From contig NZ_RKLR01000006.1 in NCBI RefSeq assembly GCF_019599465.1, forward strand, positions 186,001 to 250,000: 64,000 bases of DNA. Reading direction: 5' to 3'. The DNA is from Haloarcula rubra. Its GTDB lineage: Archaea; Halobacteriota; Halobacteria; Halobacteriales; Haloarculaceae. Positions 52,845 through 62,087 of this stretch are shown in pieces. The position numbers and the translations under genes are program-made. The notes beneath the pieces were generated by a model. The model was given only the letters and a program-made list of their open reading frames with translations. It did no database searches and was not told the origin of the DNA. Position 1 is the first letter of the stretch, and each line of letters starts with the position of its first letter.

Positions 52845-54572
52845 ATGTCTCTAGACGACGACCCACAGGACCCGATTCCGACGGACTACGATATCGCACA
52901 GTCGACCGACATGGAACCGATTTGGGAGCTCGTAGAGCCGTGGGGCCTCGGCCTCGACGACCTCCAATACTTCGGGGAGTACACCGCGAAGGTCAAACAC
53001 CACGCCATCGACCGCCTCCGTGAGAACGCTGAGAACAAAGAGGAGAACCTCGTACTGGTGACGGGAATGACGCCGACGCCGAAGGGCGAGGGGAAGACCG
53101 TCACGACAGTCGGTCTGGGCCAGACGCTCAACCATCTGGGCGAGGACGCGATGATCGCCATCCGAGAACCGTCGCTCGGCCCGGTGTTCGGCGTCAAGGG
53201 CGGCGCGGCCGGCGGCGGCCGCTCGCAGGTGCTCCCGATGGAGGACATCAACCTCCACTTCACGGGCGACTTGCATGCGCTGACGGCGGCACACAACCTC
53301 ATCGCGGCGATGCTCGACGCGCGCCTCTCGCAGGGTAACGACCTCGACATCAACGTCAACGACGTCGCGTGGAAGCGCGCGCTGGACATGAACGACCGCG
53401 CGCTCCGCGAGACCGTCGTGGGTCTGGGCGGCGAGAGCGGTGGTACCCCGCGAGAGGACGGGTTCAAACTGACGGCGGCCTCCGAACTGATGGCCGTCCT
53501 CTGTCTGGCCTCGGACCTCGAAGACCTCAAAGAGCGCATCTCGCGCATCATCGTCGCCTACGGCGAAGACGGCGAGACCATCACCGTCGACGACATCGAG
53601 GCGACGGGGCCGGTCACGATGCTCCTGCGCGACGCCATCAAGCCAAACGTCGTCCAGACCATCGAGGGTACGCCCGCGTTCGTCCACGGCGGTCCGTTCG
53701 CGAACATCGCCCACGGGACGAACTCGCTCATCGCCGACAAGGCCGCGTTCGGCATGGGCGACTACCTCGTCACCGAGGCCGGCTTCGGGTCGGACCTCGG
53801 CGCCGAGAAGTTCATGAACATCGTCTGCCGGCTGGGCGACATGACACCGAACGCCGTCGTGCTGGTCTCCTCGGTCCGTGCGCTCCAGTACCACGGACTG
53901 GACCAGTGGCCGGTCGACTTCGACGAGATCGACGAGTCCGGCGTCGACGCCGTCGAGGCCGGCTTCGAGAACCTCGACAAGCACGTCTCGAACCTCCAGA
54001 AGTTCGGCGTCCCGGTCGTCGTCGCCCTCAACCGCTTCCCGGACGACACCGAGGAAGAGGTGCAAGCCGTCCTGGACCACTGTGAGGAGGACCTCGGCGT
54101 CAGAGTCGCCGAGTCCGAAGTGTTCGAAAAGGGCAGCGAGGGTGGCGAAGACCTCGGCAACCACGTCATCGACGCCGTCGAGGAGAGCGACGAGGACGAG
54201 TTCGAGTACCTCTACGACGAGGAGGCCCCCATCAAGGAGAAGATAGAGACCGTCGCCACCGAAATCTACGGTGCCGATGGCGTGAAATTCACCGGGGGCG
54301 CACTGGACGACATCGACCGCATGCAGGACCTCGGCTTCGACGACGTCCCAGTGTGCATGTCCAAGACGTTCCACTCCTTCAGCGACGACGCCAGCAAGAA
54401 GGGCGCGCCGGAGGGCTGGGAACTGGAGATCAGCGAGGTGTACCCGTCGGCCGGTGCCGGCTTCATCGTCGCGCTGACCGCGGACGCGCTGACGATGCCG
54501 GGACTCCCGCAGCGTCCCGCCGCCGCCGACATGGACATCGACGAGGACGGCAACATCTCCGGTCTGTTCTGA
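52845..54572 (+). CDS. fhs: Formate-tetrahydrofolate ligase
   Basis: 575 residues, typical length. It joins formate and THF using ATP, or in reverse makes ATP and formate from formyl-THF. Phosphate loop TPTPKGEGKTVTTVGLGQ at 76-93; REPSLGPVFGVKGGAAGGG is the signature for formate/THF site; later FHGGPFANIAHG-type sequence (VHGGPFANIAHGTNS) and VTEAGFGSDLGAEKF. ATG at 52845 follows GGTGAG six bases upstream. Followed by a hairpin terminator and then by the membrane ETF oxidoreductase gene. In a methyl-oxidising route it would release formate for FdhA. Confidence 0.96.
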   Translation: MSLDDDPQDPIPTDYDIAQSTDMEPIWELVEPWGLGLDDLQYFGEYTAKVKHHAIDRLRENAENKEENLVLVTGMTPTPKGEGKTVTTVGLGQTLNHLGEDAMIAIREPSLGPVFGVKGGAAGGGRSQVLPMEDINLHFTGDLHALTAAHNLIAAMLDARLSQGNDLDINVNDVAWKRALDMNDRALRETVVGLGGESGGTPREDGFKLTAASELMAVLCLASDLEDLKERISRIIVAYGEDGETITVDDIEATGPVTMLLRDAIKPNVVQTIEGTPAFVHGGPFANIAHGTNSLIADKAAFGMGDYLVTEAGFGSDLGAEKFMNIVCRLGDMTPNAVVLVSSVRALQYHGLDQWPVDFDEIDESGVDAVEAGFENLDKHVSNLQKFGVPVVVALNRFPDDTEEEVQAVLDHCEEDLGVRVAESEVFEKGSEGGEDLGNHVIDAVEESDEDEFEYLYDEEAPIKEKIETVATEIYGADGVKFTGGALDDIDRMQDLGFDDVPVCMSKTFHSFSDDASKKGAPEGWELEISEVYPSAGAGFIVALTADALTMPGLPQRPAAADMDIDEDGNISGLF

Positions 54573-54602
54573 GGACCGCGGTCCGACCGCCTCAGCTCTT
54601 TT
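54573..54602 (+). terminator. Palindrome plus T-run after fhs
   Basis: The perfect twelve-base palindrome GGACCGCGGTCC (54573-54584) starts at the base after the fhs stop codon and is followed by CTCTTTTC at 54596-54603. The hairpin and T-run suggest a terminator. Confidence 0.55.
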
Positions 54603-54837
54603 CTGCCCGGAGAACCGCTTTTAACGGTTGCTAAACTTCTCTCACCCAGTCCCAAGAGTCCGCGGTTGACCCGGGATGTGCGCCAAATCGAGAGCCGAAA
54701 GCCGCTGGTCAACCCTCTTTTCGGTCGCTTACTTGAATGGCCAGAGAATTATGGGGTCGGGTTCTTTCGCGTCTGAGCGGAATCGGTCCGTGTCGGTCGC
54801 GGGGAGAGCACCGCGTCTCGAACTCGGAGCGCAGACT

Positions 54838-57009
54838 ATGACACCGTTAGCTGGATTACTGTTCCAGTCGGGTGCCGAAGTGACCCGACCAACGTTCTGG
54901 CGTATCGGGCCGATAGGAAAAGTGCTGTTCTACTATCTCGCTGCCGTCGCAATCGGGGTCTTCCTCGTCGGGAGCTACCAACGCGTCATGCAGTACACCG
55001 AGGGGAGATCGGAATCGTTCCCGCGCCTCGACGAACTGCCGCGCCGTGTCGTCGCCGCCGGGCGGACGGTCCTCTCGAACCGGACGCTGTTCGACGGTGA
55101 CGTCGTCGCTGGATTGATGCACGCGATGGTCATGTGGGGGTTTCTGACGCTCCTCATCGCGACGACGATTCTCGGCATCGACATGGACCTCTATCGTCCA
55201 CTGACCGGGGAATCCTTCTTTACCGGACAGTTCTACCTCTCGTACTCGTTCGTCGTCGACGCGATGGGGCTCCTGTTCGTCGTCGGTCTGGGGGTCGCTC
55301 TCTATCGCAGGTACGGTGTTCGCACCGAACGGCTCTGGGACCGTCACACCGGACTCGAGGACGGGGCGTTCGTCTGGGCGCTGTTCGCACTCGGTGTCGG
55401 CGGCTACCTCACCGAGGGCGTTCGCATCCTCGGGCAGTCGTTCCCACCGTTCGAGACGGTGAGTTTCGTCGGCTGGGGGGTCGCAGTAGCCCTCGAACGA
55501 ATTGGAGTGACCCCGGACGCGGCGGCGACGGTCTATCCAGTCGTCTGGTGGGCACACTCGCTGCTCGCACTGGCATTCGTCGCGGCGATTCCGATGGGAA
55601 AGCCGTTCCACATGCTCGCTTCCTTCGCCAACGTCGTCGCACGCGACGACGACGCTGGGAGACGGTTACCCGGCATCCCGGGAGACATCGAAGCGACGAA
55701 CGCGGAGTCGGTCACTGACTTCTCGTGGAAAGAGCTCCTCGACCAGGACGCCTGTACGAAGTGTGGTCGATGCTCGTCGGTCTGTCCGGCGAACGCCTCC
55801 GGGCGCGACCTCGACCCGCGTAACGTGGTGCTGGACCTGAAGGAGTACCGCGAGGCACGTGACGCAGGTTCGGAGGCCGTCCCCATCGTCGCCGACGGGA
55901 CGGAGAGCGTAGTCGACAGCACGACGCTGGAGTCGTGCATGGCCTGTATGGCCTGCATGGACGCGTGTCCCGTCGACGTCGAACACCTGCACTCGTTCAC
56001 GCGGATGAACCGCCAACTCGTCGACCAAGGCGACGTCGACCCGAACCTGCAGGACACGTTCCAGAATGTCATGCGTGAGGGGAACACGCTCGGCAACCCA
56101 CAGCGCGAGCGGGGGGCTTGGACCGAAGACCTGACCTTCGACGTCGAGGACGCTCGCGAGACGGAGGTCGAGTACCTCTGGTACGTCGGTGACTACCCGA
56201 GTTACGACGAGCGGAACAAGAAGGTGGCAAAGTCGCTGGCGACACTCCTCGAGCGCGCCGGCGTCGAGTACGGCATCCTCTACGAGGACGAACAGTACGA
56301 TGGGAACGACGTCCGCCGTATCGGAGAGGAGTTCCTCTTCCTCCAACAGGCAGGGCACCACGTCGAGACGTTCGAGGACTGTGAGTTCGACAAGATCGTC
56401 TGCACGGATCCTCACTCGTACAACACCTTCCAGAACGAGTATCCAGAGGTCGACTTCGAGAAGTTCGCCGACGACCCGATGATGGCGGTCGACGTCGACG
56501 GCTCGTGGGACGGCGCACCGGTGTACCACTGGACTCAGGTCGTCGAGGAACTGGTCGAGTCGGGCGCACTCGACCTCTCGGGTAACGAACTCGACTACAC
56601 GGTGACCTACCACGACCCCTGTCACCTCGGTCGGTACAACGACGAGTACGAAGCGCCACGCGAACTCATCGAAGCGACGGGGTGCGAACTCGTCGAGATG
56701 CCGCGCAATCGCGACGACTCGTTCTGTTGCGGTGGCGGTGGCGGCGGCCTCTGGTTGGATTTCGACGACGACCCGAAACCCAGCGAGGAGCGACTTCGCG
56801 AGGCGCTTCAGGACACCGAGACCGCCGGCGAAGTCGAGAAGTTCGTGGTCGCGTGTCCGATGTGCCTGACAATGTACGAGGACGGGCGCAAGACCGGCGG
56901 CTACGAGGACGAGATAGCGGTCGTCGACGTGGCCGAACTGCTCGTCGAAGCGGTCGATCAGCGGACGACGACCGAGCCAGCGGCCGTCGCGCAACCCGCG
57001 GACGGGTAG
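54838..57009 (+). CDS. Membrane ETF:quinone oxidoreductase-like Fe-S protein (EMO/HdrD-like)
   Basis: 723 residues from ATG at 54838 (MTPLAGLLFQSGAEVTRPTF); the upstream extension to 54676 lacks family character. Six or so N-terminal membrane spans form a NarI-like cytochrome b with candidate haem ligands His95, His240 and His258. Two [4Fe-4S] ferredoxin motifs follow: Cys306/309/312/316 (CTKCGRCSSVCP) and Cys367/370/373/377 (CMACMACMDACP). The C-terminal half is CCG-type (HDPCHLGRY at 592-600, CCGG at 630-633, VACPMC), as in heterodisulfide reductase HdrD. This combination is that of the ETF:(methyl)menaquinone oxidoreductase found beside etfBA. Here etfB and etfA lie 0.8-2.5 kb away, so it probably passes flavin electrons into menaquinone. 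Confidence 0.88.
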   Translation: MTPLAGLLFQSGAEVTRPTFWRIGPIGKVLFYYLAAVAIGVFLVGSYQRVMQYTEGRSESFPRLDELPRRVVAAGRTVLSNRTLFDGDVVAGLMHAMVMWGFLTLLIATTILGIDMDLYRPLTGESFFTGQFYLSYSFVVDAMGLLFVVGLGVALYRRYGVRTERLWDRHTGLEDGAFVWALFALGVGGYLTEGVRILGQSFPPFETVSFVGWGVAVALERIGVTPDAAATVYPVVWWAHSLLALAFVAAIPMGKPFHMLASFANVVARDDDAGRRLPGIPGDIEATNAESVTDFSWKELLDQDACTKCGRCSSVCPANASGRDLDPRNVVLDLKEYREARDAGSEAVPIVADGTESVVDSTTLESCMACMACMDACPVDVEHLHSFTRMNRQLVDQGDVDPNLQDTFQNVMREGNTLGNPQRERGAWTEDLTFDVEDARETEVEYLWYVGDYPSYDERNKKVAKSLATLLERAGVEYGILYEDEQYDGNDVRRIGEEFLFLQQAGHHVETFEDCEFDKIVCTDPHSYNTFQNEYPEVDFEKFADDPMMAVDVDGSWDGAPVYHWTQVVEELVESGALDLSGNELDYTVTYHDPCHLGRYNDEYEAPRELIEATGCELVEMPRNRDDSFCCGGGGGGLWLDFDDDPKPSEERLREALQDTETAGEVEKFVVACPMCLTMYEDGRKTGGYEDEIAVVDVAELLVEAVDQRTTTEPAAVAQPADG

Positions 57010-57018
57010 CCGATCGCC

Positions 57019-57612
57019 TCACCAGTTTCTGTTGGCCCGGACCTGCGAAAGCGCCTCCTCCGCGGCAACTTCCATCTCCGCCGCCCGCCGTTCCATCTCC
57101 GTGACGAACTCCGGGTCCTCTATGGTCGCAAGGTTTGCGTGGACGGTGGATACGGAGCCTTCGAGAGCGGCGTGAGCCAGCAGTGCGCCGACGACAGCGT
57201 CGGGGACAGCGACCTGCGTCCCCTTCGCCGTGACGGTGACAGCGGCGTCGACGACGTCGAGGCAGATCTCTGCTGTCTCTATTGGGACCATCGTCGACCG
57301 CTTCGCTGCCTTCTGTATCCGGTCCGAGTCCCCCGACTCGAACGCCGTTTGCACTCGGTCGACGGCCCGCACGTCGTCATCGGCGAGTTCGAGTAGCCGA
57401 CGCCGACTCGCGGCGAGTGTGTCACGACAGTCGGTCATTTCGTCGGCGACGTCAGCGTGCTCCTCTGTCCCGAGCGTGTGGATACAGACCATCTCACAGA
57501 GCGCCGCGCCCATCGCACCGCTGATCCCGGCAACCGCGCCGCCGCTGGGTGTCACTTCGTTCGACGCAACGTTTTCGAGGAACTCGCCAATCGTCCGGTC
57601 GGCGAGCGTCAC
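57019..57612 (-). CDS. fchA: Methenyl-THF cyclohydrolase / formiminotransferase-cyclodeaminase family (FchA-like)
   Basis: 197 residues from GTG at 57612 (MTLADRTIGEFLENVASNEV), with GGAGGG a few bases upstream. The FTCD_C fold is marked by PSGGAVAGISGAMGAALCEMV near 22-42 and an all-helical remainder; the stand-alone size matches clostridial FchA (about 210), which converts methenyl-THF to formyl-THF. Located between the ETF oxidoreductase and etfA. With Fhs it makes the two lower steps from methenyl-THF to formate. Cyclodeaminase of histidine breakdown is the alternative but no formiminotransferase part is present. Confidence 0.85.
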   Translation of the reverse strand: MTLADRTIGEFLENVASNEVTPSGGAVAGISGAMGAALCEMVCIHTLGTEEHADVADEMTDCRDTLAASRRRLLELADDDVRAVDRVQTAFESGDSDRIQKAAKRSTMVPIETAEICLDVVDAAVTVTAKGTQVAVPDAVVGALLAHAALEGSVSTVHANLATIEDPEFVTEMERRAAEMEVAAEEALSQVRANRNW

Positions 57613-57770
57613 GGTAGCCCTCCGGTAGCGCTTCGCCCCACCGAGGTGAGTGACGTCCTACAGGTGGTGTCCGAAAATCGACACCGCGAGGTCCAGTAGC
57701 GATGCACAGGCAGATTTCAGGGCGCCCGGTCCTAACTGTTACGCTGAAGGCGCTCGGCCGAGAGCCGACG

Positions 57771-58739
57771 TCAGGGCTCCTTGCCTAGCGCCGCGTTCAG
57801 TTCGGGCACGACCTCGTGGAGGTCACCGACGACTGCGTAGTCGGCCTTCTGCATGATAGCCGCCTCGGGGTCCGTGTTGATGGCCAGAATGTTGTCCGCG
57901 CCCTTACAGCCGACCATGTGCTGGACCGCACCGCTGATACCACAGGCGATGTAGAGGTCGGGGCTGATCTTCGCGCCGGTCTGGCCAATCTGGTCCTCGT
58001 GTGGTCGCCAGCCCTCGTTGACGGCGGCCCGCGACGCACCGACCGTGCCGCCGAGACGGTCGGCCAACGTCTCCAGTTTGTCGTAGTCGTCCGGCCCGCC
58101 GACGCCTCGGCCACCGCCGACGACGACTCGGGCCTCACCCAACGCGACACCGGTCGTGTCGGACTCCTCGACCCTGTCGACGCTAACACGGAAGTCCGAC
58201 TCGTCGAGTTCGAGAGTGAACGGCCGTACGGTCGGTGCGGTGACGGTGTCTGCTTCCGAGGGCGAGAACTCGTGTTCGGCGGCCGTCAGCAGTTTCGTCT
58301 CGCTGTCCAGTACAGCGTGTTCCACGAGGCTCCCGCCCCACCGCTGTCGAGCCAGTTCGTACGTCTCTCCGGCCTCGACGTCCAGACAGTTCGAAACCAC
58401 GGGGAGGTCACGCTTCGCGCCGACGTGGGCCAACACCTCCTGTCCACGGTCGGTCCCCGGGGCCACGACGGCCTCCGGGCCCTCGGTGTCGACGAGTTGG
58501 CCGACGCTCTCGGCCCACGCTTCGGGCGCGTACGTGTCCAATCGCTCGTCGTCGGCGTGGTGGACCGTCTCGACACCGTAGGTGCCGAGATGGTCGGCAG
58601 TGGCCGCTCCCTCGGCACCGAAGACGACGGCGTCCAGTCGAGACGCCGTGTCGGCCGCTAGCTCACGGGCCAGCGTGAGAGCTTCGAGCGACGGTTCTGT
58701 CGGCGTGCCACCGGTGTGTTCGACGAACGCGAGTATCAT
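57771..58739 (-). CDS. etfA: Electron transfer flavoprotein, alpha subunit
   Basis: 322 residues from ATG at 58739 (MILAFVEHTGGTPTEPSLEA). The C-terminal FAD domain carries the family signature: VVVGGGRGVGG, then GASRAAVNEGW, QIGQTGAKISPDLYIACGIS, GAVQHMVG, and AINTDPEAAIMQKADYAVVGD. etfB ends one base before its ATG region, so the two are translated from one message (order FAD-GcvT copy 3, etfB, etfA). Accepts electrons from the dehydrogenase upstream and hands them to the membrane oxidoreductase at 54838-57009. Confidence 0.95.
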   Translation of the reverse strand: MILAFVEHTGGTPTEPSLEALTLARELAADTASRLDAVVFGAEGAATADHLGTYGVETVHHADDERLDTYAPEAWAESVGQLVDTEGPEAVVAPGTDRGQEVLAHVGAKRDLPVVSNCLDVEAGETYELARQRWGGSLVEHAVLDSETKLLTAAEHEFSPSEADTVTAPTVRPFTLELDESDFRVSVDRVEESDTTGVALGEARVVVGGGRGVGGPDDYDKLETLADRLGGTVGASRAAVNEGWRPHEDQIGQTGAKISPDLYIACGISGAVQHMVGCKGADNILAINTDPEAAIMQKADYAVVGDLHEVVPELNAALGKEP

Positions 58740-58740
58740 G

Positions 58741-59514
58741 TCACGTCACCTCCAGTTCGTTCTCGAGGAGGTCGGCCACGGCCTGGACTGCCTCGACTCC
58801 CTCACCGAGGACCTCCGCGTCTCCCTCCCCGGTATCCGGGGCCTCTAGTCGGAGTTTCTCGATACCGCCGGCGAACTCGCTGGATGGCGGGTCGCTGCGC
58901 TGAATCGACTGCTTGCGTGCCTGCATCTTCGCGCGCATCGAGGCGTAGCGGGGTTCGTTCACACCTTCCTTCACGCCCACGGCCGCCGGAAGGTCCAGTT
59001 CGTACACCTCCATGCCGCCGGTGACGTCTCGCTTCGCGACGACCGTTCCGTCTTCGACGTCGAGGTGCGAGACACCCCCGACGAAGGGGACGTCGAGTGC
59101 CTCGGCCACGCGCACGCCGACCTGATGGTTCCCCGCGTCGGCCGACTCGTCGCCGAACAGCAGGAGGTCGAACCCGAGGTTCGCGTCCGCGTCGTCCCGT
59201 ACGGCGTCGGCTATCGCGGTTGCCGTCTCTCGGGGTCGCCACTCCTCCCCCTCCGTCTCGAGGAGGACGGCCTCGTCCGCGGTCATCGCCAGTCCCGTCC
59301 GAAGTTGTTCCTCAGCGTCCGGCGGGCCGAGCGAGAGCACTGTCGCGGTGCCCTCGTGTGCTTCCGCCTGTTGAATCGCCGCCTCGACGGCACACTCCTC
59401 GTGTGGCGATATCGTGAACCCGAGATTGCTGGCGTCGATGTGCTGGTCGTCGTCGGTCAGCGTTATCTTCGCACCCGTATCCGGTACTCGCTTGATGCAT
59501 GCTAGCGTGTCCAT
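58741..59514 (-). CDS. etfB: Electron transfer flavoprotein, beta subunit
   Basis: 257 residues from ATG at 59514 (MDTLACIKRVPDTGAKITLT), with GAGGAG eight bases before it. Hallmarks: ISPHEECAVEAAIQ near 35, DLLLFGDESADAGNHQVGVR near 115, and the C-terminal AVGVKEGVNEPRYASMRAKM recognition loop. It lies 38 bases after FAD-GcvT copy 3 and directly before etfA. The ETF is of the conventional non-bifurcating type as far as the motifs show. Confidence 0.95.
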   Translation of the reverse strand: MDTLACIKRVPDTGAKITLTDDDQHIDASNLGFTISPHEECAVEAAIQQAEAHEGTATVLSLGPPDAEEQLRTGLAMTADEAVLLETEGEEWRPRETATAIADAVRDDADANLGFDLLLFGDESADAGNHQVGVRVAEALDVPFVGGVSHLDVEDGTVVAKRDVTGGMEVYELDLPAAVGVKEGVNEPRYASMRAKMQARKQSIQRSDPPSSEFAGGIEKLRLEAPDTGEGDAEVLGEGVEAVQAVADLLENELEVT

Positions 59515-59552
59515 ATCGTATCTCCTCGTTGGTCGGTTGATTGCATGTGGTC

Positions 59553-62087
59553 TCAGCTCCTGATTCGCTCGTTCTCCGGGTCGAACAGCGGTCTGCTCCC
59601 GACTACCTCGACGGTCACCGGGTACTGCTGCCCCATGTACTCTACCTGCAGGCTGCGCCCCTCCTCGGCGTACGACTGCGGGAGGTACGCCATCAGGAGG
59701 TGTTTCCCGACGGTCGGCCCGGTACCGGCGCTCGTCACGTACGACCGGCGTCCGTCGTCGTCGACGAGTACGTTTCCGTCGTCGTCGAGAACCGGTTCGT
59801 TACCCAGCATGAACCGGCGCTCGCCGCCGTCGGGAGCGTGGTCGTCGACGGAGAGCGTACACAGCGTGGCCGTGTTCTCCCGGTCGATTGCCTCCGCGTA
59901 TGCCTCCTTGCCGATGAAGTCCGCGTCCTTGACGCCGTGGAAGGTGAGGCCCGCTTCGGCGGGGTCGTACTCCAGTTCCAGTTCGTGACCGAACAGTCGG
60001 TAGCCTTTCTCCAAACGGCCGGTCGTCCCGTAGACGCCCATCCCTGCCGGGCGGACGTCGTGGTCCTGACCGGCCTCCCAGAGCACGTCCCAGAGCCGCT
60101 GCCCCTGCCCCATCGGGGCGTAAATCTCCCAGCCCTGTTCGCCGATGTAGGAGAGTCGCATCGCCCACGCGTCGATTTCGCCGATGGTGACCGACTGTGC
60201 AGTGTAGGGCTCGAAGGTCTCGTGAGACATGTCTTCCTCTGCGACGCTGTCGACGAGGTCCCGGGCGTTCGGGCCCCAGACGCCGAGCGTACACAGCGAC
60301 TCCGAGCGGTCTATCAACGTGACGTCGGCGTCGTCAGGGATGTGGCCCTCGAACCACGCCCGGTCGGAGCCACCGGCGGCCCCACCGGTCACGACTCTGT
60401 AGTGTTCCGGACCGAGTCTGGCGATGGTCAGGTCCGAGACGAACCCGCCGTTCGCGGCGAGTATTGGCGTGTATACGGTCTTGCCGACGTCGACGTCGAC
60501 GCGACCGACGGCCATCCGTTCGAGGTAGTCGACGACGTCGGAGCCTCGGAAGTCGAATATGCTGAACCCCATGTCCCCGATCATGGACACGTGGTCCCGC
60601 GTGTGGAGGTGCTCGGCGAGGATTATGGGTGACCACCACCGAGCGTCCCACTCGTTGGGTCGTCGGAAGTCTTCCAACTCGTCTTCGTACCGCTCCAACA
60701 GGTCGCTGTTGGACTCGTACCACTGCGGTCGTTCCCAGCCGGCGGCTTCGAAGAACCGCGCGTCGAGGTCCTGCTGTCGCTCGTAGAACGGACTGGTCCG
60801 AATCTCCCGTGCGGACTGGTACTGTTCGGCCGGGTGAACGATGTCGTAGATTTTCTGGAACCCCTCGCTGGCCCGGTCCTTGACGAACGAGCGGGACGTG
60901 CCGTACTCGTAGAAGCGGTTGACGTCCGCGCCGTGCAGGTCGATATCCGACCACCCTCGCGTCATCCACTGTGCGACCGCCTCGCCGATGGCCGGAGCCT
61001 CCTTTATCCAGATAGCCGCACACGACCACAGGCCGTCGACGTCCTGTAGCGGACCGAGAAGTGGCCCACCGTCGGGCGTCTGGGAGAGCAGTCCGTCGAT
61101 TTCGTGTCGGATGCCGGCCTCCGGGTCGTCCAGGAGGTCGGGCACGATTTCCAGCGCGTCCTGCATCGACTGCTCGAAGGCGTCGTCGGTCAGCGGCGGT
61201 TGCGTCGGGGACAGCGGCGCTTCCTCGATAGACGGCACGTCTTCGACGTCCCAGAGTATCGGTCGGTGTTGGTAGGACCCGACCTCGAGGTCGTTACCGT
61301 GCTGTCGCTCGTACATCTGGGTGTCCATGTCCCGGACGACCGGGAACGATATCTCGCCGTCGTAGTCCTCGAAGAAGGAGATGGGGCCGACGCTGACCAT
61401 CTGATGGACCGCCGGCGTCAGCGGGATGTCGACGCCGGCCATCTCGGCGATTTTCGGGCTCCAGAGCCCCGCCGCGATGACGACTTCGTCGGCGGAGACG
61501 GTACCTCGGTCGGTCTCGACGGCCTGTATCGCCCCGTTCTCGACGTGAAGGTCCAGCACTTCGGTGTTCGGCGAGACGGTGAGGCCACCGTCGGCGTACT
61601 CGTCGGCACGGGCCCGCATCACTTCGCCCGCGCGGAGGGGGTCACAGGTCCCGGCTCCGGGGCTGTAGAAGCCCACCTTGACGAGGTCTGTGTTCACGTA
61701 CGGGACCATCTCCTCGACCTCCGACGGTGTCAGGAGTTCGGCCGGTTCACCCCACGCTTTCGCCGACTGCACGCGCCGTTTCAGTTCCTCGACCCGCTCG
61801 GCCGTGCGTGCGACCTCGATGCCCCCACTGTTCGTGAACGTGTCCATGTCCTCGTACTGCTCGATGCTCCGCTGGGTGAGATGGGTCATCTCCTTGGAGT
61901 GTTCGACCGGCATCAAGAAGTTCGAGGCGTGGCCAGTCGAACCGCCCGGGTCGGGGAGTGGCCCCTTGTCGACGACGACGATGTCGTCTCGCCCCATACG
62001 TGTGAGGTGATACGCGAGGCTGTTGCCGACGATGCCGCCGCCGATTATCACCGTCTTCGTCTCCGGTGGAAGGTCGTTCGAACTCAC
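59553..62087 (-). CDS. FAD oxidase-GcvT fusion, dimethylglycine/sarcosine dehydrogenase family (copy 3)
   Basis: 844 residues from GTG at 62087 (reads MSSNDLPPETKTVIIGGGIV). FAD-binding IGGGIVG at 15-21, candidate covalent-FAD His53 in GGSTGHASNFLMPVE, a FAO_M domain (about 385-440), and a GcvT domain (SMIGDMGFSIFDFRG, YIGEQGWEIYAPMGQGQRLW, DADFIGKEAY). It is more divergent from copies 1 and 2 than they are from each other; GGSTGHASNF replaces GGSS-HAPGIM around the His. It is the first gene of an operon with etfB and etfA, direct support that these enzymes donate to ETF. Substrate probably another N-methyl glycine derivative. Confidence 0.88.
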   Translation of the reverse strand: MSSNDLPPETKTVIIGGGIVGNSLAYHLTRMGRDDIVVVDKGPLPDPGGSTGHASNFLMPVEHSKEMTHLTQRSIEQYEDMDTFTNSGGIEVARTAERVEELKRRVQSAKAWGEPAELLTPSEVEEMVPYVNTDLVKVGFYSPGAGTCDPLRAGEVMRARADEYADGGLTVSPNTEVLDLHVENGAIQAVETDRGTVSADEVVIAAGLWSPKIAEMAGVDIPLTPAVHQMVSVGPISFFEDYDGEISFPVVRDMDTQMYERQHGNDLEVGSYQHRPILWDVEDVPSIEEAPLSPTQPPLTDDAFEQSMQDALEIVPDLLDDPEAGIRHEIDGLLSQTPDGGPLLGPLQDVDGLWSCAAIWIKEAPAIGEAVAQWMTRGWSDIDLHGADVNRFYEYGTSRSFVKDRASEGFQKIYDIVHPAEQYQSAREIRTSPFYERQQDLDARFFEAAGWERPQWYESNSDLLERYEDELEDFRRPNEWDARWWSPIILAEHLHTRDHVSMIGDMGFSIFDFRGSDVVDYLERMAVGRVDVDVGKTVYTPILAANGGFVSDLTIARLGPEHYRVVTGGAAGGSDRAWFEGHIPDDADVTLIDRSESLCTLGVWGPNARDLVDSVAEEDMSHETFEPYTAQSVTIGEIDAWAMRLSYIGEQGWEIYAPMGQGQRLWDVLWEAGQDHDVRPAGMGVYGTTGRLEKGYRLFGHELELEYDPAEAGLTFHGVKDADFIGKEAYAEAIDRENTATLCTLSVDDHAPDGGERRFMLGNEPVLDDDGNVLVDDDGRRSYVTSAGTGPTVGKHLLMAYLPQSYAEEGRSLQVEYMGQQYPVTVEVVGSRPLFDPENERIRS

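Noticed and set aside
52851-54374. Long open frame antisense to fhs (and similar ones at 39102-40676, 12195-13388, 30158-31363, 27836-28945, 45077-46927 and 18629-19609)
   Set aside because: Each lies opposite a well-supported gene. High-GC codon use removes stops from the complementary frame, and the translations are rich in Arg, His and Val repeats without domains.
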